Below are positions 1 through 13,024 of a DNA stretch of 64,000 nt, piece by piece. Every line of letters starts with the position of its first letter. The stretch's first letter is position 1. Source of the stretch: Oreohelix idahoensis (taxonomy: Eukaryota > Mollusca > Gastropoda > Stylommatophora > Oreohelicidae). The stretch lies in the NCBI GenBank assembly GCA_024509875.1, contig JAMPIV010022926.1:86001-150000 (forward strand), read 5' to 3'. The notes beneath the pieces were generated by a model. It made no database searches and was not told the origin of the DNA. It worked only from the letters and a program-made list of their open reading frames with translations. Made by a program: the position numbers and the translations under genes.

Positions 1-1012
1 TTTTATGTACTAGGTATCCGGTGGTCGCTACAGCTGCTTCTGTCATTGCTGTTCTCAGTTGTTCCCATTTAGTATCGATTGTCTTGGTGGTGATATCGTT
101 GTCAATTTTGCCTAAAGCATCGAAATAGTTGTTCATTTTGACATTATATTCCTTCTTTATATCATTTGATTGCAGTCTGTGTACATCTATTCTTCTATTT
201 TTATTCGGTTGGTATAACTTCTTCAGTTTAATTCTCATTTTAGCTATGCAGAGGTTATGATCGCTTCCGATCTCTGCACCTCTGTATGCTCTGACGTCTT
301 GAACTGATGAGCGAAATTTAGCGCTTATGCAGAAGTGATCTATCTGGTTCTTAGTTCTGCCATCAGGTGAATTCCATGTTATCTTGTGGATATTCTTATG
401 TGGAAAGATGGTGTCTGCCACAACGAGGTTTGATATTTCACAAAGTTCTAGAAGTCTTTCGCCATTTTGATTCATACAGCCTATGCCATGAGTACCGAGA
501 TATCTTTGTACTCCATCGTTGTTGTCACCTACTTTGGCGTTAAAATCACCCATGACTGCTATTATGTCATGCTTGGGTATTGTGTTGATGGTACTTAGAA
601 GTGCTTCATAGAAGTCATCTTTTGTGGTATCAAGAGCGTCGTTAGTTGGTGCATAACATTGTACAATTGAGAGCTTGAAAAATCGTGTCTGAAATCTAGC
701 TAATATTAGCCTCTCATTGATAGGTACCCAGCTGATAAGCGATGCTGCTGCTTTCTGTGTCATTAAGATGGCTACTCCCTCTGTGTGACGATTATCATTA
801 CTACCAGAGTATATAATTTGCTTTTTTTCTTCTGAAATATATTTTATGCCCTTCCCCGTCCATCTACACTCGCTGACACCCAATATGTCCAACTTATAAT
901 TATCCATTTCTTTAATTACTTCTTCCAATTTTCCGTCTTGATACATAGTTCTTACATTCCAGTATCCAATTTTAGAAATCTCCTTAGCCCCCAAGATATT
1001 AGAGTGAGTCAT
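1..1012 (-). CDS. LINE ORF2 N-terminus: APE-type endonuclease (partial)
   Basis: An open frame of about 337 codons runs from an ATG at 1012 leftward off the window with no stop; the upstream in-frame stop lies near 1070. It reads as an apurinic-like endonuclease, which nicks target DNA to start reverse transcription in non-LTR retrotransposons. Motifs in order from M1: NVRTM near residue 19, SECRW with the catalytic Glu at 48, CYAPTND at 119-125, GDFNAKVG at 155-162, QIDHF at 223-227 and SDH at 250-252. These are the expected metal and DNA-contact residues and all are present, with no stop or frameshift. The family is the one often annotated in animal genomes as craniofacial development protein 2-like. 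The reverse transcriptase should lie beyond the left edge. LINE fragments at 30.3, 33.7, 34.4, 38.0, 49.3 and 52.5 kb plausibly belong to the same or a related family (inference). Confidence 0.9.
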   Translation of the reverse strand, partial: MTHSNILGAKEISKIGYWNVRTMYQDGKLEEVIKEMDNYKLDILGVSECRWTGKGIKYISEEKKQIIYSGSNDNRHTEGVAILMTQKAAASLISWVPINERLILARFQTRFFKLSIVQCYAPTNDALDTTKDDFYEALLSTINTIPKHDIIAVMGDFNAKVGDNNDGVQRYLGTHGIGCMNQNGERLLELCEISNLVVADTIFPHKNIHKITWNSPDGRTKNQIDHFCISAKFRSSVQDVRAYRGAEIGSDHNLCIAKMRIKLKKLYQPNKNRRIDVHRLQSNDIKKEYNVKMNNYFDALGKIDNDITTKTIDTKWEQLRTAMTEAAVATTGYLVHK

Positions 1013-1629
1013 GTTTACTGTCGAGTCTGGTTCTGTTTCGGTAACAATAGCTTGTTTTACGATAGTGAATTGTTAACTCACTGATCAACCCTCCGATCCA
1101 ACCGACCGATTCGAGGGTTTCGAGGTCAGTTATAGGAAAATATCTACACCACTAGATACTCTGGTGTATCTTTTATTCTATAATTTAACATAACATGGTG
1201 ATATCCATCGAAATATATACATTCCTGATGTTTTTCTTTCGGCGTCTAAGGTGAGAAACGAATTTCACCTCCATCTTGGAAGGGTAGATAACCTATTAAA
1301 GAACTCGAAAAGATAACATGCCTTCAAACAATGGAGAATAAAAGAGATAGCAACAAGCTGAGAAATTAAGGAGACTAACAGACCATTCAATGCACCATAG
1401 ATACATGCTCTTGGAAGGGGAAGACTCAAGCGAAGCAACTTTGCAGAATCAACAACAACAAAGATAAGAGCAGATTCTGTAAATGCGGTACCAACAAAGA
1501 AACCCATCTACATCCTGCACACAAGCTCCCAACATCGCTTCCATAAATTGAAAGAAAAATATTCCTGGAATCGAGAGAAAGAAGAGCCCGACTTCAACAG
1601 AGAGAAAAGCCTTAACGACAAAATACACA
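1013..1629. other. LINE 5' flank and unassigned sequence
   Basis: Bases 1013-1140 are probably the 5' untranslated part of the minus-strand LINE. A short inverted repeat (ggtgaga/tttcacc) lies near 1250-1270. From about 1300 the plus strand drifts into the degraded RNase H LINE annotated next. No gene is supported here; reading frames on the minus strand are shadows. Confidence 0.5.
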
Positions 1630-2345
1630 GAGAAACAATACCCAAGCAATATCTGGACCCATGCATACACAGATGGATCAGCAAAAAATGCAACAGAAGA
1701 CGGAGGTGGAGGAGACAATCTGAGCTTAAGCACTGGCGCACCAAAAAAGCTGTTATGGACAACAGAAAAATTCTCAAGTAACTTCAAAGTAGAGGCAGGG
1801 GCCTTGAAAACTGTAGCAGAGGTTCTAATGGGAGAGGCAAGCAAAGAGAGACAAGTTTCTTTCTTCACAGGCGCACTGTTAGTACTTGCAACGCTGAAAA
1901 GCCAGACATGTGTGACCTAAGAGTAATACTCCACAAACTATGTGAGTGATTCAAAAGAGTTGTGCTACAATGGATCCCGTCTCATTGCACCATCATCGGC
2001 AAGTATAACTTTCGAAAAGGTAAAGAGTTTTATCAGAAGAGATACAGGAACAAGTGGGATGCAGAGCATTCAGGTCACACACAAAATGATGCATACTACC
2101 AGCTCAACAGAAGAGAACAAGTGGTAATCTTCAGACTCCGCAGTGGCCACAACAGATTGGGATACCATCTATTCAACAAGCTAAAGATAGGAACTACTGA
2201 TCAGTGTAACTGTGGCACTGATAAAATGACTGCTGAACATCTGCTTCAAAGGTGCCCAACATATGCGGAACAGAGCAAGCGCATATGGCCGACACCAGTA
2301 CCATTCGTGGAAAAGCTCTACGGAGATTCAAATAGCACAAACTGA
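1630..2345 (+). pseudogene. Degraded LINE RNase H domain and C-terminal tail
   Basis: A plus-strand frame near 1657 gives AYTDGSAKN, the first Asp block of a LINE-type RNase H. The Glu block (FKVEAGALKT) follows near 1790. The third block reads FFTGALLVL near 1870, where FFTDAL is expected, so a catalytic Asp is lost. A stop follows at about 1920. Another frame near 1962 carries LQWIPSHC, the classic RNase H C-terminal motif. It leads into a tail, RLRSGHNRLGYHLFNKLKIG, with CNCGTD and TAEHLLQRCP (a Cys-rich knuckle). The same tail recurs on the minus strand at 44468-44758 and 53660-53825, so this is a dispersed family. Multiple stops and frameshifts make it dead. Confidence 0.8.
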
Positions 2346-2439
2346 CTATGCTTTCTTTGAAAACATTCAAGTGGACGTCTGAGAGTGTACGAAGAAGAAG
2401 AAGTTCCATTCAGCCGTTCAGTTCTATTTGCAGATCGGA

Positions 2440-2995
2440 GGCACTGTAATATATAGAGACAGACACAGACAATAACATATACATATATATAGAGATAGAA
2501 ATGGACAGTAACATGTACAGTCAGAGACAGACATAAGCAGTGACATATGCAGTCAAAGACAGACATATACAATAACATATACATATATATAGAGATAGAA
2601 ATGGACAGTAACATGTACAGTCAGAGACAGACATAAGCAGTGACATATGCAGTCAAAGACAGACATATACAGTTAGATATACAGTCAGAGACAGACACAT
2701 ACAGTAACATATAGTCAGAGTCAGACACAGACAGTAACATATACAGTTAAAGACATACACAGACAGTAATATATACAGTCAGAGACAGACATATATAGTA
2801 ACATATACAGCCAGAGACAGACATAGACAATAATATATACAGTTAGAGACAGACACAGACAGTAACATATACAGTCAGAGACAGACATCGATAGTAACAT
2901 ATACAGTAAGAGACAGACAAAGACAATAATATATACACTCAGAGACAGACACAGACAGTAACATATACAGTCAGAGACAGACAGACAATAATATA
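2440..2995. repeat. Degenerate ~33-bp satellite (left arm)
   Basis: Tandem degenerate units built on agagacagacacagacagta followed by acatatacagtc. Copies differ by substitutions and small indels. The array stops at 2995 where the Tc1 inverted repeat begins and resumes at 24909, so the two arms were once one array. Confidence 0.85.
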
Positions 2996-3289
2996 CTGAA
3001 GCACATTAAAAACGCACCACTATTATATATACTGATGCCGAGAAGCTGGAAAAAAAGTGTGGGAATGGATTTTCCCCGTGTTTGTCATGAGGTAGAGAGC
3101 GAATGGCTGCTGGAATGGAAAGTGCATGATTCAACCCACGGGTTTGTGTACAGACTACATAAAAACAATGAAAGTTACATGTGCAACACGATTCCCAACA
3201 GCTATGACCCTGAAAATGTGTACGCGTTGTGGCAGTATACTCGGTATAAAAAGGCCGTTGAGACAAAACACCCAGTACATGTGCTTGAA

Positions 3290-4300
3290 ATGCCACGACT
3301 ATCTGAAAACGACCGCCAACGAGCCATTGGTATGTTGGAGACCGGAATGAGCTCGCGGGCGTTGCCAGAAGATTGAATTGCCACCACAGCACTATTGTAC
3401 GTCTCAATGATCGTTACGGAACCACTGGCAGTGCCCGGGATAGACTTCGGAGTGGCCAACAACGAGTTACTACCCCTGCGCAAGATCGTCATATTGTGCT
3501 GAGTCACCTAAGGAATCGTTCTCTCCCGGCAAGTCAAACAGCAAGAGCAATAGTGGGTAGACGTGGGCAAGTCTCTCGAATGACAGTCATGCGACGACTC
3601 AGAGATACAGGTCTTACTGCAAGACGACCTTATGTTGGGCCAAACTTGACTCACAGACATCGTCAGCAGCGCCTGCAATGGGCAGAGCAACATGTCAGAT
3701 GGATTAGACTGCAGTAGAATGCTGTCCTATTCACAGACGAGAGCAGATTCAACATATCCTTTGCTGATGGACGTATGCGGATTTGGCGACGGTGTGGAGA
3801 GCGCTTTGCAGATTGCTGTTCGTCAGCACAACCGATTTGGAGGTGGCAATATTCACATTTGGGGAGGATTCAGTTTTCACCATCGCGTGCCTCTTTACGT
3901 CTTCCGTGGAAATGTTAATGCTGTGACAAATCGATATGAGGTTCTGGATGCATTGGTTGTTCCTGCGTTCACAAATTATCCAGACTTGCAGCTTCTCCAG
4001 CAGGATAACGCACGTGCGCACACCGCATGCATTACGCAGCAATATCTACAGCAGCAGAACATTGTGACGATTGACTGGCCTGCCCTATCACCAGACATGT
4101 CCCCTATAGAACATCTGTGGGACGAGCTTGGACGCCGAGTCTACAGGCAAGGTTCTCCAGCTAATCTGCAACAGCTCGAAGCTGCTCTTACACGTGAATG
4201 GGACTTGATTCCCCGGAATTTCCTTCAGAGGCTTGTGCGTTCCATGCGGAGCCGCTGCCAAGCTTGTTTGCAAGCACACGGTGGACATACCAGATACTGA
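3290..4300 (+). pseudogene. Tc1-like DD34E transposase, frameshifted
   Basis: The protein begins MPRLSENDRQRAIG at 3290 and shows two helix-turn-helix segments (around SSRA/NCHHSTIVRL, and SRMTVMRRLRDTGL). The catalytic triad is visible: Asp in FTDESRF at 3736, Asp in QDNARAH at 4004 and Glu in SPIEHLWDELG at 4109. There are 34 residues between the last two, giving DD34E. Three lesions break it: a frameshift near 3365, a TAG at 3715-3717 at a position where TGG would fit, and a second frameshift near 3815. The frame then stays open to the stop at 4298-4300. No full-length enzyme can be made from this copy. Confidence 0.9.
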
Positions 4301-4454
4301 GGATAGTGTGAATGAATTTTTTTCTTGGTTGCATTTTTGGTTTTCTCCCTTGCCTGCACAGAATGCAATGAATTTCATAACAATCAAATGTACAAATTAA
4401 TGACCAGCATGGATTCAAAGGAAAATGAATAAAGATTCCAAATATATAAACTTG
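4301..4454 (+). other. Tc1 3' untranslated part up to the LTR insertion
   Basis: AT-rich sequence after the transposase stop, with an AATAAA near 4428. It ends in acttg (4450-4454), the left target duplication of LTR element #1. The matching acttg is at 24833-24837, after which the Tc1 tail continues to its inverted repeat. Confidence 0.7.
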
Positions 4455-5957
4455 TTTCGTGGAACGACTTCTCACCGACTTTTTCTTCTGTCTATTATTT
4501 TATTCCTCAAAAAATCTATATCGCTAGATTGAAAACAAATTCCCTTCAGATATCTTTTTCATTCTTATAATGACAATGTCTCTCTCTCTCTAGTCTTATA
4601 TTTCACAGTATTTTACTAGCTCAGGATTCTCACGGTCCACGACAATAAATTATTCCCTTAGCCAGCAAAATTCTTTTCCACTTGAAAGGTGAAACACGGT
4701 GCAACGATAAGTCCGGAAGTCGACCGCCTTTCTTGGTGTCACGAACTGGACACACGTAAATCAAGTACGCAGTGGATACTAGGGCGAGTTTAATGAAGTT
4801 AACTTGATATCCCTGCGATCAAAAGAAAGAGAATTTGTAGCAATGCCACCCAAGAGTCGACCCAAAAATACAGCTGGAATTTCGGGAGGGAATTTTAAGC
4901 GATTAGACCGCTACCATCGTTCGAAGGAGATGTGATTTTATGGGCCTCGGTCGAGGCTACTTTGTACTTGTTGCGAGAATCCGTGGTGAATTCAGTTGAG
5001 CGAATCCACCCAGGTTGCGGTTACCAGAAACTAAATCAGGTTGCGGTTACAAGGTACTAGCCCAGGTGGCGGTTAAAGGGTACCAAAACCAGTTACGGGT
5101 CCAGGGTACAAACCAGAGTACGAGTCCACTGTACCAAAGATTACCCCATACCAACCATTAACCAGGTGACCATTCCAAAACCCAGTTAATCCTATCACCC
5201 AGTAACCATACCACACATCCCATAAGCAGAAGAGGTATTCAGCAGAGGTGACTTACCCCATCCTTATCTGTGATGTGCACTGAGTCCAGGGAAGCAAACT
5301 CTGACACCCTCTGAACCCATAGAACTGTTATGAGACCAAAGTGCTGGGGCATACAAAACCAAGAGAGTCCGAACACAAATCATCTCCGCAGCTACTACAG
5401 ACCTTGAGGAGATGAGTATTAACACCTACCAGCAAAACTACCACAGAAGAGATCTACTGTCCATATGATGACACACTAGTTTTTTTTTTTTAATAAAACA
5501 GTAGAGCTAAACGTTTTTCATATTTATATGTAAATTCAGATATGTAAGATTCAATACCCTTTTATTCAATTTAACTTAACAGCGTCTGTTGTTATTTTTC
5601 TTGTTAACTTATTTGGGTTGTATTTTGTTTTAAATATAAATCTACACCCTGGGGGCTCAGCCATAATTCAATTAACGTCTATTGGGTCGGGATATTTTAA
5701 TTGTGGCTGGACACCAAATCTCTTTCTCAACCTTGTGTGCTTTACACAGTCCTTTTGTAGGATTCCTGAGGAAGAATTTATCGTCCAGAAAATATCCTGT
5801 TTAGTTGCCAGAATTCTCTTTGTATTAAGGATTTCTAGTACACTATTTCCCGAGGACAGGCAGTTTCTTCAAACTCGGAAGCTATCAATAAGACATTATT
5901 ATCTTTATTCTTCCATTCCATCCAAGCTGTCTTTTCTCCTCAAAACCCTTCGCGACA
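4455..5957 (+). repeat. 5' LTR of element #1 (uninterrupted)
   Basis: About 1.5 kb. It aligns collinearly with 11754-13016 and then with 24025-24832, skipping the Gypsy and SINE insertions. It therefore shows both empty sites: gagtc at 5365-5369 for the Gypsy, and the single tatgtaagattc near 5540 for the SINE. In the last ~590 bases it differs from the 3' LTR at roughly eight positions plus small indels, which suggests a fairly young insertion. Confidence 0.8.
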
Positions 5958-6254
5958 AGTAGGACGCTCGTGTCCGGGATAAACTCTTATTTCATAATTA
6001 GACAATCTGAGATATGAAAACTCTTTATCTTTCCTAGACCACTACTGCTGTGGTACTTGTCACTTATTGGTGTCCAGGTCTAGGATTAAAGAGGGGACAT
6101 ATAAATTTCCCTAGACTACATATAAAATTTTGCAAAAAACACAGATTTTAAGCTGTGTTATGAGAACTCTTCTTGGTAGTACTGTTGGTAATTAGTTACC
6201 TATTGTTAACTAATTTTTAATTTGATGGTTATATAAGGCTGGTTTGATATACTA

Positions 6255-8150
6255 CAGTAGAACTCCATTTATCCGAACCCCAATTATCCGAACATCCAAT
6301 TATCCGAACACTTTTTCCAGAAAAAAAAAAAAATCAGATGCCACAGTCACGTTAGACTAAAATTCTGAATCTTTTGTTGCGGCAAACTTCAAATGTGTGC
6401 GAACAATTTGTAGAGAATGGGATGGCTAATGGTCGGTCGCTTACGTACAGGAAGTCAGTTAGATCATAAAGTCAGTTAATATCTGGTTTACCAATCCAGT
6501 GTACGTGTGCGTTCTAGGTAGAACACTTGCTAAACAGACAGTTCAACTTAAAATAATTGTGTCTGCTACTACAGCAGAATAATTTTGGTGTACAAGTATT
6601 TCTCTGTGCGATATGGCATCTTCCAGTAGGCCTAAAGCATATAAAAGGAACCGCAATGTTTTGTCAATTGAAACGAAAACAGAAATTATCAAGAGACTAG
6701 GACAAGGTGAAACTGTGTCTTCACTTGCGAGAGATTTTCAATGTTGGGAAAGCTACCGTCTCTGACATCAAAAGTAACAAGGATAAAATTATGAGTTTTG
6801 CATCGAAATTTGATAGTGAAAATGGGTCGAAGAAACGTAAAACCATGAGAAATGCGAAAGATGTGAAATTGGAAGAGGCTTTGTATATATGGTTTGAGAA
6901 GCAAAGGGGAACCTATCTCTGGTTCTCTGTGGTGTGAAAAGGCACTTCAGTTCAACAATCAACTTGACGGTCCTCCTGACTTTAAGGCTAGCCAGGGATG
7001 GTTAAGAAACTTTAAATCTCGTCATGGCATACGAGAATTGGTGATTCATGGGGAATCTTTATCTAGCGATGCAACTGCCGCTAAAAATTTTAAAGAAACA
7101 TTCTTGGCTTTTTTGGAAGAAGAAGGTTATTCACTCGATGATGTGTATAATGCCGATGAGACTGGCTTATACTGGAAATCATTGCCTCAAAAATCACATG
7201 CATTCTTCATGACGCGAACTCAGCTGCCCCTCGTACAAATAAAGATGCAAAGGAGGAAAAAATAATTCCACGTGGTATCTCAGCGCGAATAGCTAGCGGA
7301 AGACCCTGGGTTTACCACTTACCCATCTAGAATGTGCAAAAAAAAGTGAGCATATGCTCAAACATATTTTGGTAAGCCGCCCTTATGCCAGTGAAGAGAT
7401 AGTCAGATCTCGAAATGTTTACCTCGGTGCTTGATGACTCGTTTAACAGCACACACAGAGAAGACAAGCCCTCTAATGCAAATTAAACACAATAGTCGCA
7501 CTCTCTAGCACCACTCATCGTGATATGTCTATAACTCATCTTGTGTTACATTAGGGGGGCTTCAGAATAGATAGTGCTTGGATGTTAATTTAGTTGAACG
7601 ATATTTTCTTCGACGCTTAGGTATATCAAAGCAGAATCCTTTATCTCATATACCCCAAAAATGTGAAAAAGAGAGAGTTGATAGATCTCTTTGATACACA
7701 GAGTAAACATTGAAGAAAACATATCACTCTCCTCTAGAAATCAATTAAACTGATGTTAAAAGTAATATCTATTCAGAGCTGGACCAGAAGTCTCGCGCCA
7801 TGCTCTCATGACCATCACGCGTAAGAACGTGAATACACACACTATTTGGAATGCAGTTGATGCATAATTTTTACAGTCCTATTTTCTGCCTCCCAATGTA
7901 ACAGCAATTGAGATATCGCATCAACCAATTATAGCAAAGGCTTAAAAAGATGTAGCAAAGAAGGAAGTCCTGCTCGTTTATTGTTTGGCTGAAGATGAAG
8001 AAAAGTGTGGCTGGCGATTTTTCTCAAAAATGCTTAATCTCAAAGACCTGCTTGCTTATAACAAAATGGTGCGCGCTTGGAGTAAGATTTTAGTACTTTT
8101 TATGAGAAGAGAAAAATAAGAGAGAGATTCAATGTCATGAAGAAACTACT
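6255..8150 (+). mobile_element. Tigger/pogo-like DNA transposon inside LTR element #1
   Basis: The left end reads TA followed by CAGTAGAACTCCATTTATCC at 6255, a typical Tigger/pogo terminus, with two further tandem tatccgaac motifs behind it. A transposase reading frame starts at 6613 and remnants of its C-terminal part are legible to about 8110. I could not find the right inverted repeat; it probably lies in the poorly resolved stretch after 8150. Confidence 0.75.
6613..8110 (+). pseudogene. Tigger/Jerky-like transposase remnant
   Basis: ATG at 6613 opens a pogo/CENP-B-type helix-turn-helix (VLSIETKTEIIKRLGQGE, then FNVGKATVSDIKSNK after a frameshift near 6740). A CENP-B second DNA-binding domain follows (KASQGWLRNFKSRHGI near 6990). 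The start of the DDE domain is YNADETGLYWKSLP near 7150, which includes the first catalytic Asp. A frameshift at about 6905 and others after 7190 break it. At 7883 a further piece, FLPPNVTAIE, matches the C-terminal DDE region, and NLKDLLAYNKMVRAWS follows near 8040. The segment between 7270 and 7880 is unreadable. Confidence 0.75.
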
Positions 8151-11100
8151 GCTAGATTAGCGCGACTATAAAATGAACAGTTTGTCGCGCTTTGGAAACT
8201 TGCAACTTATTATCACGTATCTAAGCAGATTAAGAGCGTACATAAATGTACATATACTCTGTTTTCAGAATCTATAATAGTTTTTAGACGCGAAATACAA
8301 ATGACAGAAAACGTAATTTATATTTAGTCCTCTTTATAGATTGATTACCAGAAATTCGTTAGTAAGCTCAAAACACACAAACCACCATGAGAGTGAGAAA
8401 CATAATGATGAAGCGATCACGCTCAATTTGAAGATACAATATGTACGTGTAGATTTATGACGTCTACCAAGTCCTTAGAAACAGCTCGTATTTGCTGGTA
8501 GCGCCACAATCACTAAAGCAATAGCGAAGATGACGTCATGCTTGTCCTACACCAGCTTCTGCAGTTGGAGAGAGAATGTTCGGGACTTTTACAGCACACA
8601 AAATGAGGAAGCGGTCAACTATCCAGTTTTGGTGCAAAAAGAAGGATTCCTCATTATTTTTAAAACAATAGCTGGGCTACATCTGGCAAGTACCATATAT
8701 ACCGTTAATGCTTTTTTGCTCCTGGTTCATATTTCCATGAATCGACATCTCGTTTGCTGAATAATAATGTTAATTTGAAAACCATTTCTCTTACTTAACA
8801 AAATAATTAATACAAGTTAGTAGCAATGCACTGCAAGATGTCATAGAAAAGATATAACTCTCTGGTCGTGAGCCATACACATACCATCCCAGCGCACATC
8901 AAATATTTAAAATAACGCTTTAAAAATGTGCTGTTCTCCTCATAGTGTGCGCGAGAACTAAATCTAACTAACCAAGACCTAATTATTAACCGACACTGGG
9001 TTTTATAGTGTAGATTTCCAGGTTATTGATGTGGTTAATTAATTTTATAATTGATATGTAGCCGTCTGCTTAACATTGTAACTAGCGATACATCTAATTG
9101 CTGTAAATAGTCCATATTATCCAACATTTGATCTATCCGCTTATTCACCGACTCGAATGCTCTATTTCGCCTAAGGGGATATGGCTTCGGAACTAAAATG
9201 CCGAGTTTCTACTATGTATAATGGTATCTTATGTTAATAACTATTAGTATAGTTACAGGACTATAGAAGGTATTATTACGTCTGCCCTTATAATTATATG
9301 CGTAGTGTGAGTTAGAGCGATACACACATACTCGGCTGATAACGAACCACAGTCCCCGGTAAAGAATGGTAAGAGAGTCTGTCAAAGTTATGAATTATGA
9401 TGTGGAGAAACAATCTGGACAGTAGGTTGTACTGTCCATAGTGTAAAATGGTGAGAACTCACCTGAGAAGAACTGGATACTTATCTTTGTTTTAACACAA
9501 AAGATAGAAAAACAAATGCAGAATGATAGAATCGACAAAGGAAGAGAACAGTAGGAGAGCAAAGTCAAGGAAGAGACACGCCTATATTGGAACATGAATG
9601 TCCAAGAAGTCAAACAAAAATAACCTCCAGTTTAAGGAAGGAAATCGGAAACTCATTTATTTTCACCTACATAAAATGGAATCCTTTGGGATAAACTGAA
9701 AATAAGTTGAATGACCGCAGGCAGTCAAAATGAGGACCCACTCTCCTTTTCAGTGTCTCATCGTTCAAGTTGATTAAGAATAAAACTGCACCACATGAAG
9801 CACAGTCTAAATGTCTCGAATTGTCTGGAGATCTCAGACACACACCTAGCAAGGTAGTAAAATTTATTAACCAACGGAGAACAGCTAGTACCAACCAGAG
9901 AATCAAGAAATAAGATCACAAGTGTAAGTGCTGATCGAACAATCTGAAGAGACCCCTTCCTACAATCCCGAGCACAAAAACCACAACAGAGCAAAATCTA
10001 AAACAACGCACTCACAAAAATGCTGAGTAAGGCATAAGGATCGCACAACCACATAGGATCCAACTCCAACTACGAAAAAGGTATTACGCAACCCTATGGG
10101 AAGGAGGAGGGATGTATCCTCTTGAAGGCATCACCTGTCGCCTACCTTGACAACAGTTTAGACTGTAAGCAACCTGAGAACCTTAAATCCCACAGACTAC
10201 ATACAAAAGCGGTAACGAGTCCCTACCCGATCTGAGTTGGAACTTGACGAAGGCTCTCTAGATTCTTGGACACTAAGAGATTATTCAAAAAATAGTGTGA
10301 GACTAGCCCACCAGTAAATGGAAACAAGAAATCCACCTGTATATGTAAATATCACCACTGTGTGAGATCTGTGGAGATTGTCTGAATATGCCCTTGTTCG
10401 CCAGCATCTTGTTACGTCTTGAACCCTTCGATTCAATATGTCCCTACTGAAGACAGGGTATTTGAGCACGGTAGACAGCTACCCATGAATAATACGACAA
10501 AGCACGAAAGTGGATGCATCTAATTTGCCATTAGCTCTTTATGTAGATCTGTATTTACTCATGGCTCATCGAAACTTTCTGTGGAAACTTGGTAGCAGAA
10601 GAGTTGAAAAAGTGTGCTCGCGAAAAAAGGGGTATTGTGATGAACAACGTTATGACAATTTATCCAAACCTCAAGCGAGAAATTGTGAAAAACGCATAAT
10701 TTCTATCATTACTAGACTAAGACGTTCAGATGCACGAACCAGGAAGACGGAGCTTTGTCATTGAAACAAGCCTAAGGAGACTCCCAATGCCAATGCCTAA
10801 AACTCATTCATTCCAATTAGTTTTTCACAACTAGAAAAGTTGGCAGATGTGTGTGGCAAAGCACGGAATGTACACCCACACGATCCCACGATGCACTTAA
10901 TCACTGAACCAGTAATAAATTTGAGATTAGTCCAACTTCGCACTGCTCTAGCGAGCAGATTAAGTGAAGCCTGTTTAACTGATGTAAGTATCTCTTGGTT
11001 TATGGCCCCTACGGCCCCACATCTTAACTAGGCCCCCCAGGGGGGGTTAATGTGATACACCGGTGGGATGAAACCATGTGTTTCAGAAAATAACTTCCTT

Positions 11101-11753
11101 AACATGAGAAGCGAGGCTTGAGTAGAGGGGAACAGTGACCCTCAAGCACTAAGATTTTCACTCATTTTCCGATAACCTCACCCACTCTCTGGATCCTAAA
11201 AGTGAAGCGAGGGTCAAAATATTCCTAGGTACCTGGAAGGGCAGGAACAACTCTGGTCATTGAACTTAACACTTCTCTGTCACTGAGAAACAGCGAATAG
11301 AGGATTCATTACAGCTCACATACCTGGGGATATTAGGATCATGTGTTCCCATTAGATAGCATGCTCGTGGTCAGACTACGGATACTACAACGTATGCACT
11401 AGATAATGTTAATTGACTAAAATATAATGGTCTGTGTAGCGAATTAGAAAACAGAGATGGAGGCTTTTATGGGCAAGCGTGTCTTTTGCCAGTAGGCAAG
11501 CTTCAATGTTGAAGGATCCATAAGGAGAAAGGAAGAGTGGGATATCATTGCGAGCAGGCTTGCGCTCAACCCACCTCAACTACTTATTATGAAGATGGTG
11601 TACGCGGAAATGCCATGTGTGGATAACAGCATACCAATTCGAAACAGAGGAAAAAGATGAAAAATTTTGGTGAGTGAACAGCTAGAGAACAGAGAGTACA
11701 GCGAATATAACATGAATCTGAACAAGTAGGTCTCCTGATCATATAATGAGAAG
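8151..11753. other. Unassigned interior of LTR element #1
   Basis: I recognise no reliable domain here. Short frames at 8530-8760, 9395-9613, 9667-9994 and 10510-10764 have no family signature I can name. The stretch lies in the zone where repeat partners show that the consensus is full of small insertions, so absence of a gag-pol frame is not good evidence of absence. It ends with a purine-rich run before the 3' LTR. Confidence 0.4.
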
Positions 11754-13016
11754 AGTCGTGCTCGAACTTCTCTACCGACCGTTATTTACCTTCGGTCTAT
11801 TATTTTATATATCCTCCTAAAAAATCTAACCCAATCAATCGCGCTAATGAATTAGAAACTACAAAACATTCCCCTATTCATCATAATCTTTTGATTCTAC
11901 ATTCTTATAATGACAATGTCTTCTCTCTCTCTCTCATACTATAGTCTTCGATATAAATATACACAGTATATTTCTACTAGCTCCAGAATTCTCAACGGAC
12001 CACGACAATAACAATCTATTATCCGGATAGAGCACTAGCGAAATGTCAGTTTCACCACAACCCATAGACACAGCTGTGAATGAACTACGGTTGCTTAAAC
12101 AGATAAAGGTTCGTCCGAGAAGTCGACCGAAGAAGTCCTGTTCTATTGTGTCCCACACGGCAACTGTGACACGACGTAAAATTCTAGTAGCGCATAGGAA
12201 TACTAGGGCGGGGAAGTTTAATGAAGGTTCTTAACTTGTATATTTCCCCTGCGATCAAACGAGATAGAGTGAGATTTTGCAACAATGAGCCACCCAAGAG
12301 GTTCGTACCAAAAAATACACTGAAATTATGGAGGGAATTTTAAGCGTGATTAGAACCGACTACCCCATCGTCGGAAGGTAGATCGTGAATTTTTATAGGG
12401 CCTCGTCGAGGCTACTTATGTCCTTGCGTTGCGCTTGAGGAAGAACTTTCCTTTTGAATATTTAAGACGCTTCATTATTGAGGCTGGGAATCCCACATCC
12501 AGGTTGGGACGCAGGATACGCTACATTACTAACATAAACCCGCGTTTCGGTATTACAAGGATATCTACTCCACAGTGGCGGGTTAGAAATGAGGTAACGC
12601 AACAATTCCAGTATCTTACGGGTCCCGAGGTTCGTAGATCTAAAAACCCAGAGAGTAGCGAGTCCAAAACTGTCCACAATATAAAAGATTAACCTTAACC
12701 ATACCAACCATTAACCATGCTGTAGACCAAGAATTATCCAAAACTCCAGTATTATTACCTATATTCACCAATAACTTCCATAACACCAAACAGCAATGAC
12801 TGCAAATCCCCAACAAGCAGTAATGAGGATTACGTATAGCCAGACGTTAGTTAGTGGACATACTTCTACCGCTATTCGCCTCTATAACCGATGTAAGATG
12901 TCACTGTGAGAAGGGAAAGTCACATGTGAAGCAAACACTGTACAGTCCCCTCTGAAAGCCCATAGAACTGCTTAAAAGGACATGACAAAGTGCTATATGG
13001 ACAAACAAAAATCAAG
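11754..13016 (+). repeat. 3' LTR of element #1, left part
   Basis: Collinear with 4455-5364 of the 5' LTR, but 1263 bases long against about 911, because of many 1-10 base insertions. It ends next to gagatgtc, a corrupted form of the gagtc target of the nested Gypsy element. Confidence 0.75.
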
Positions 13017-13024
13017 AGATGTCT

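Noticed and set aside
5618..5962. 114-codon frame and its 242-codon counterpart at 24264-24992
   Set aside because: Both lie in LTR sequence of element #1; the longer one simply reads through the SINE and out into Tc1 and satellite.
8530..8700. Faint resemblance of a plus-strand reading (ASAVGERMF) to a hAT dimerisation block
   Set aside because: Too short, single motif, inside the poor-consensus patch, and no other hAT domain nearby.
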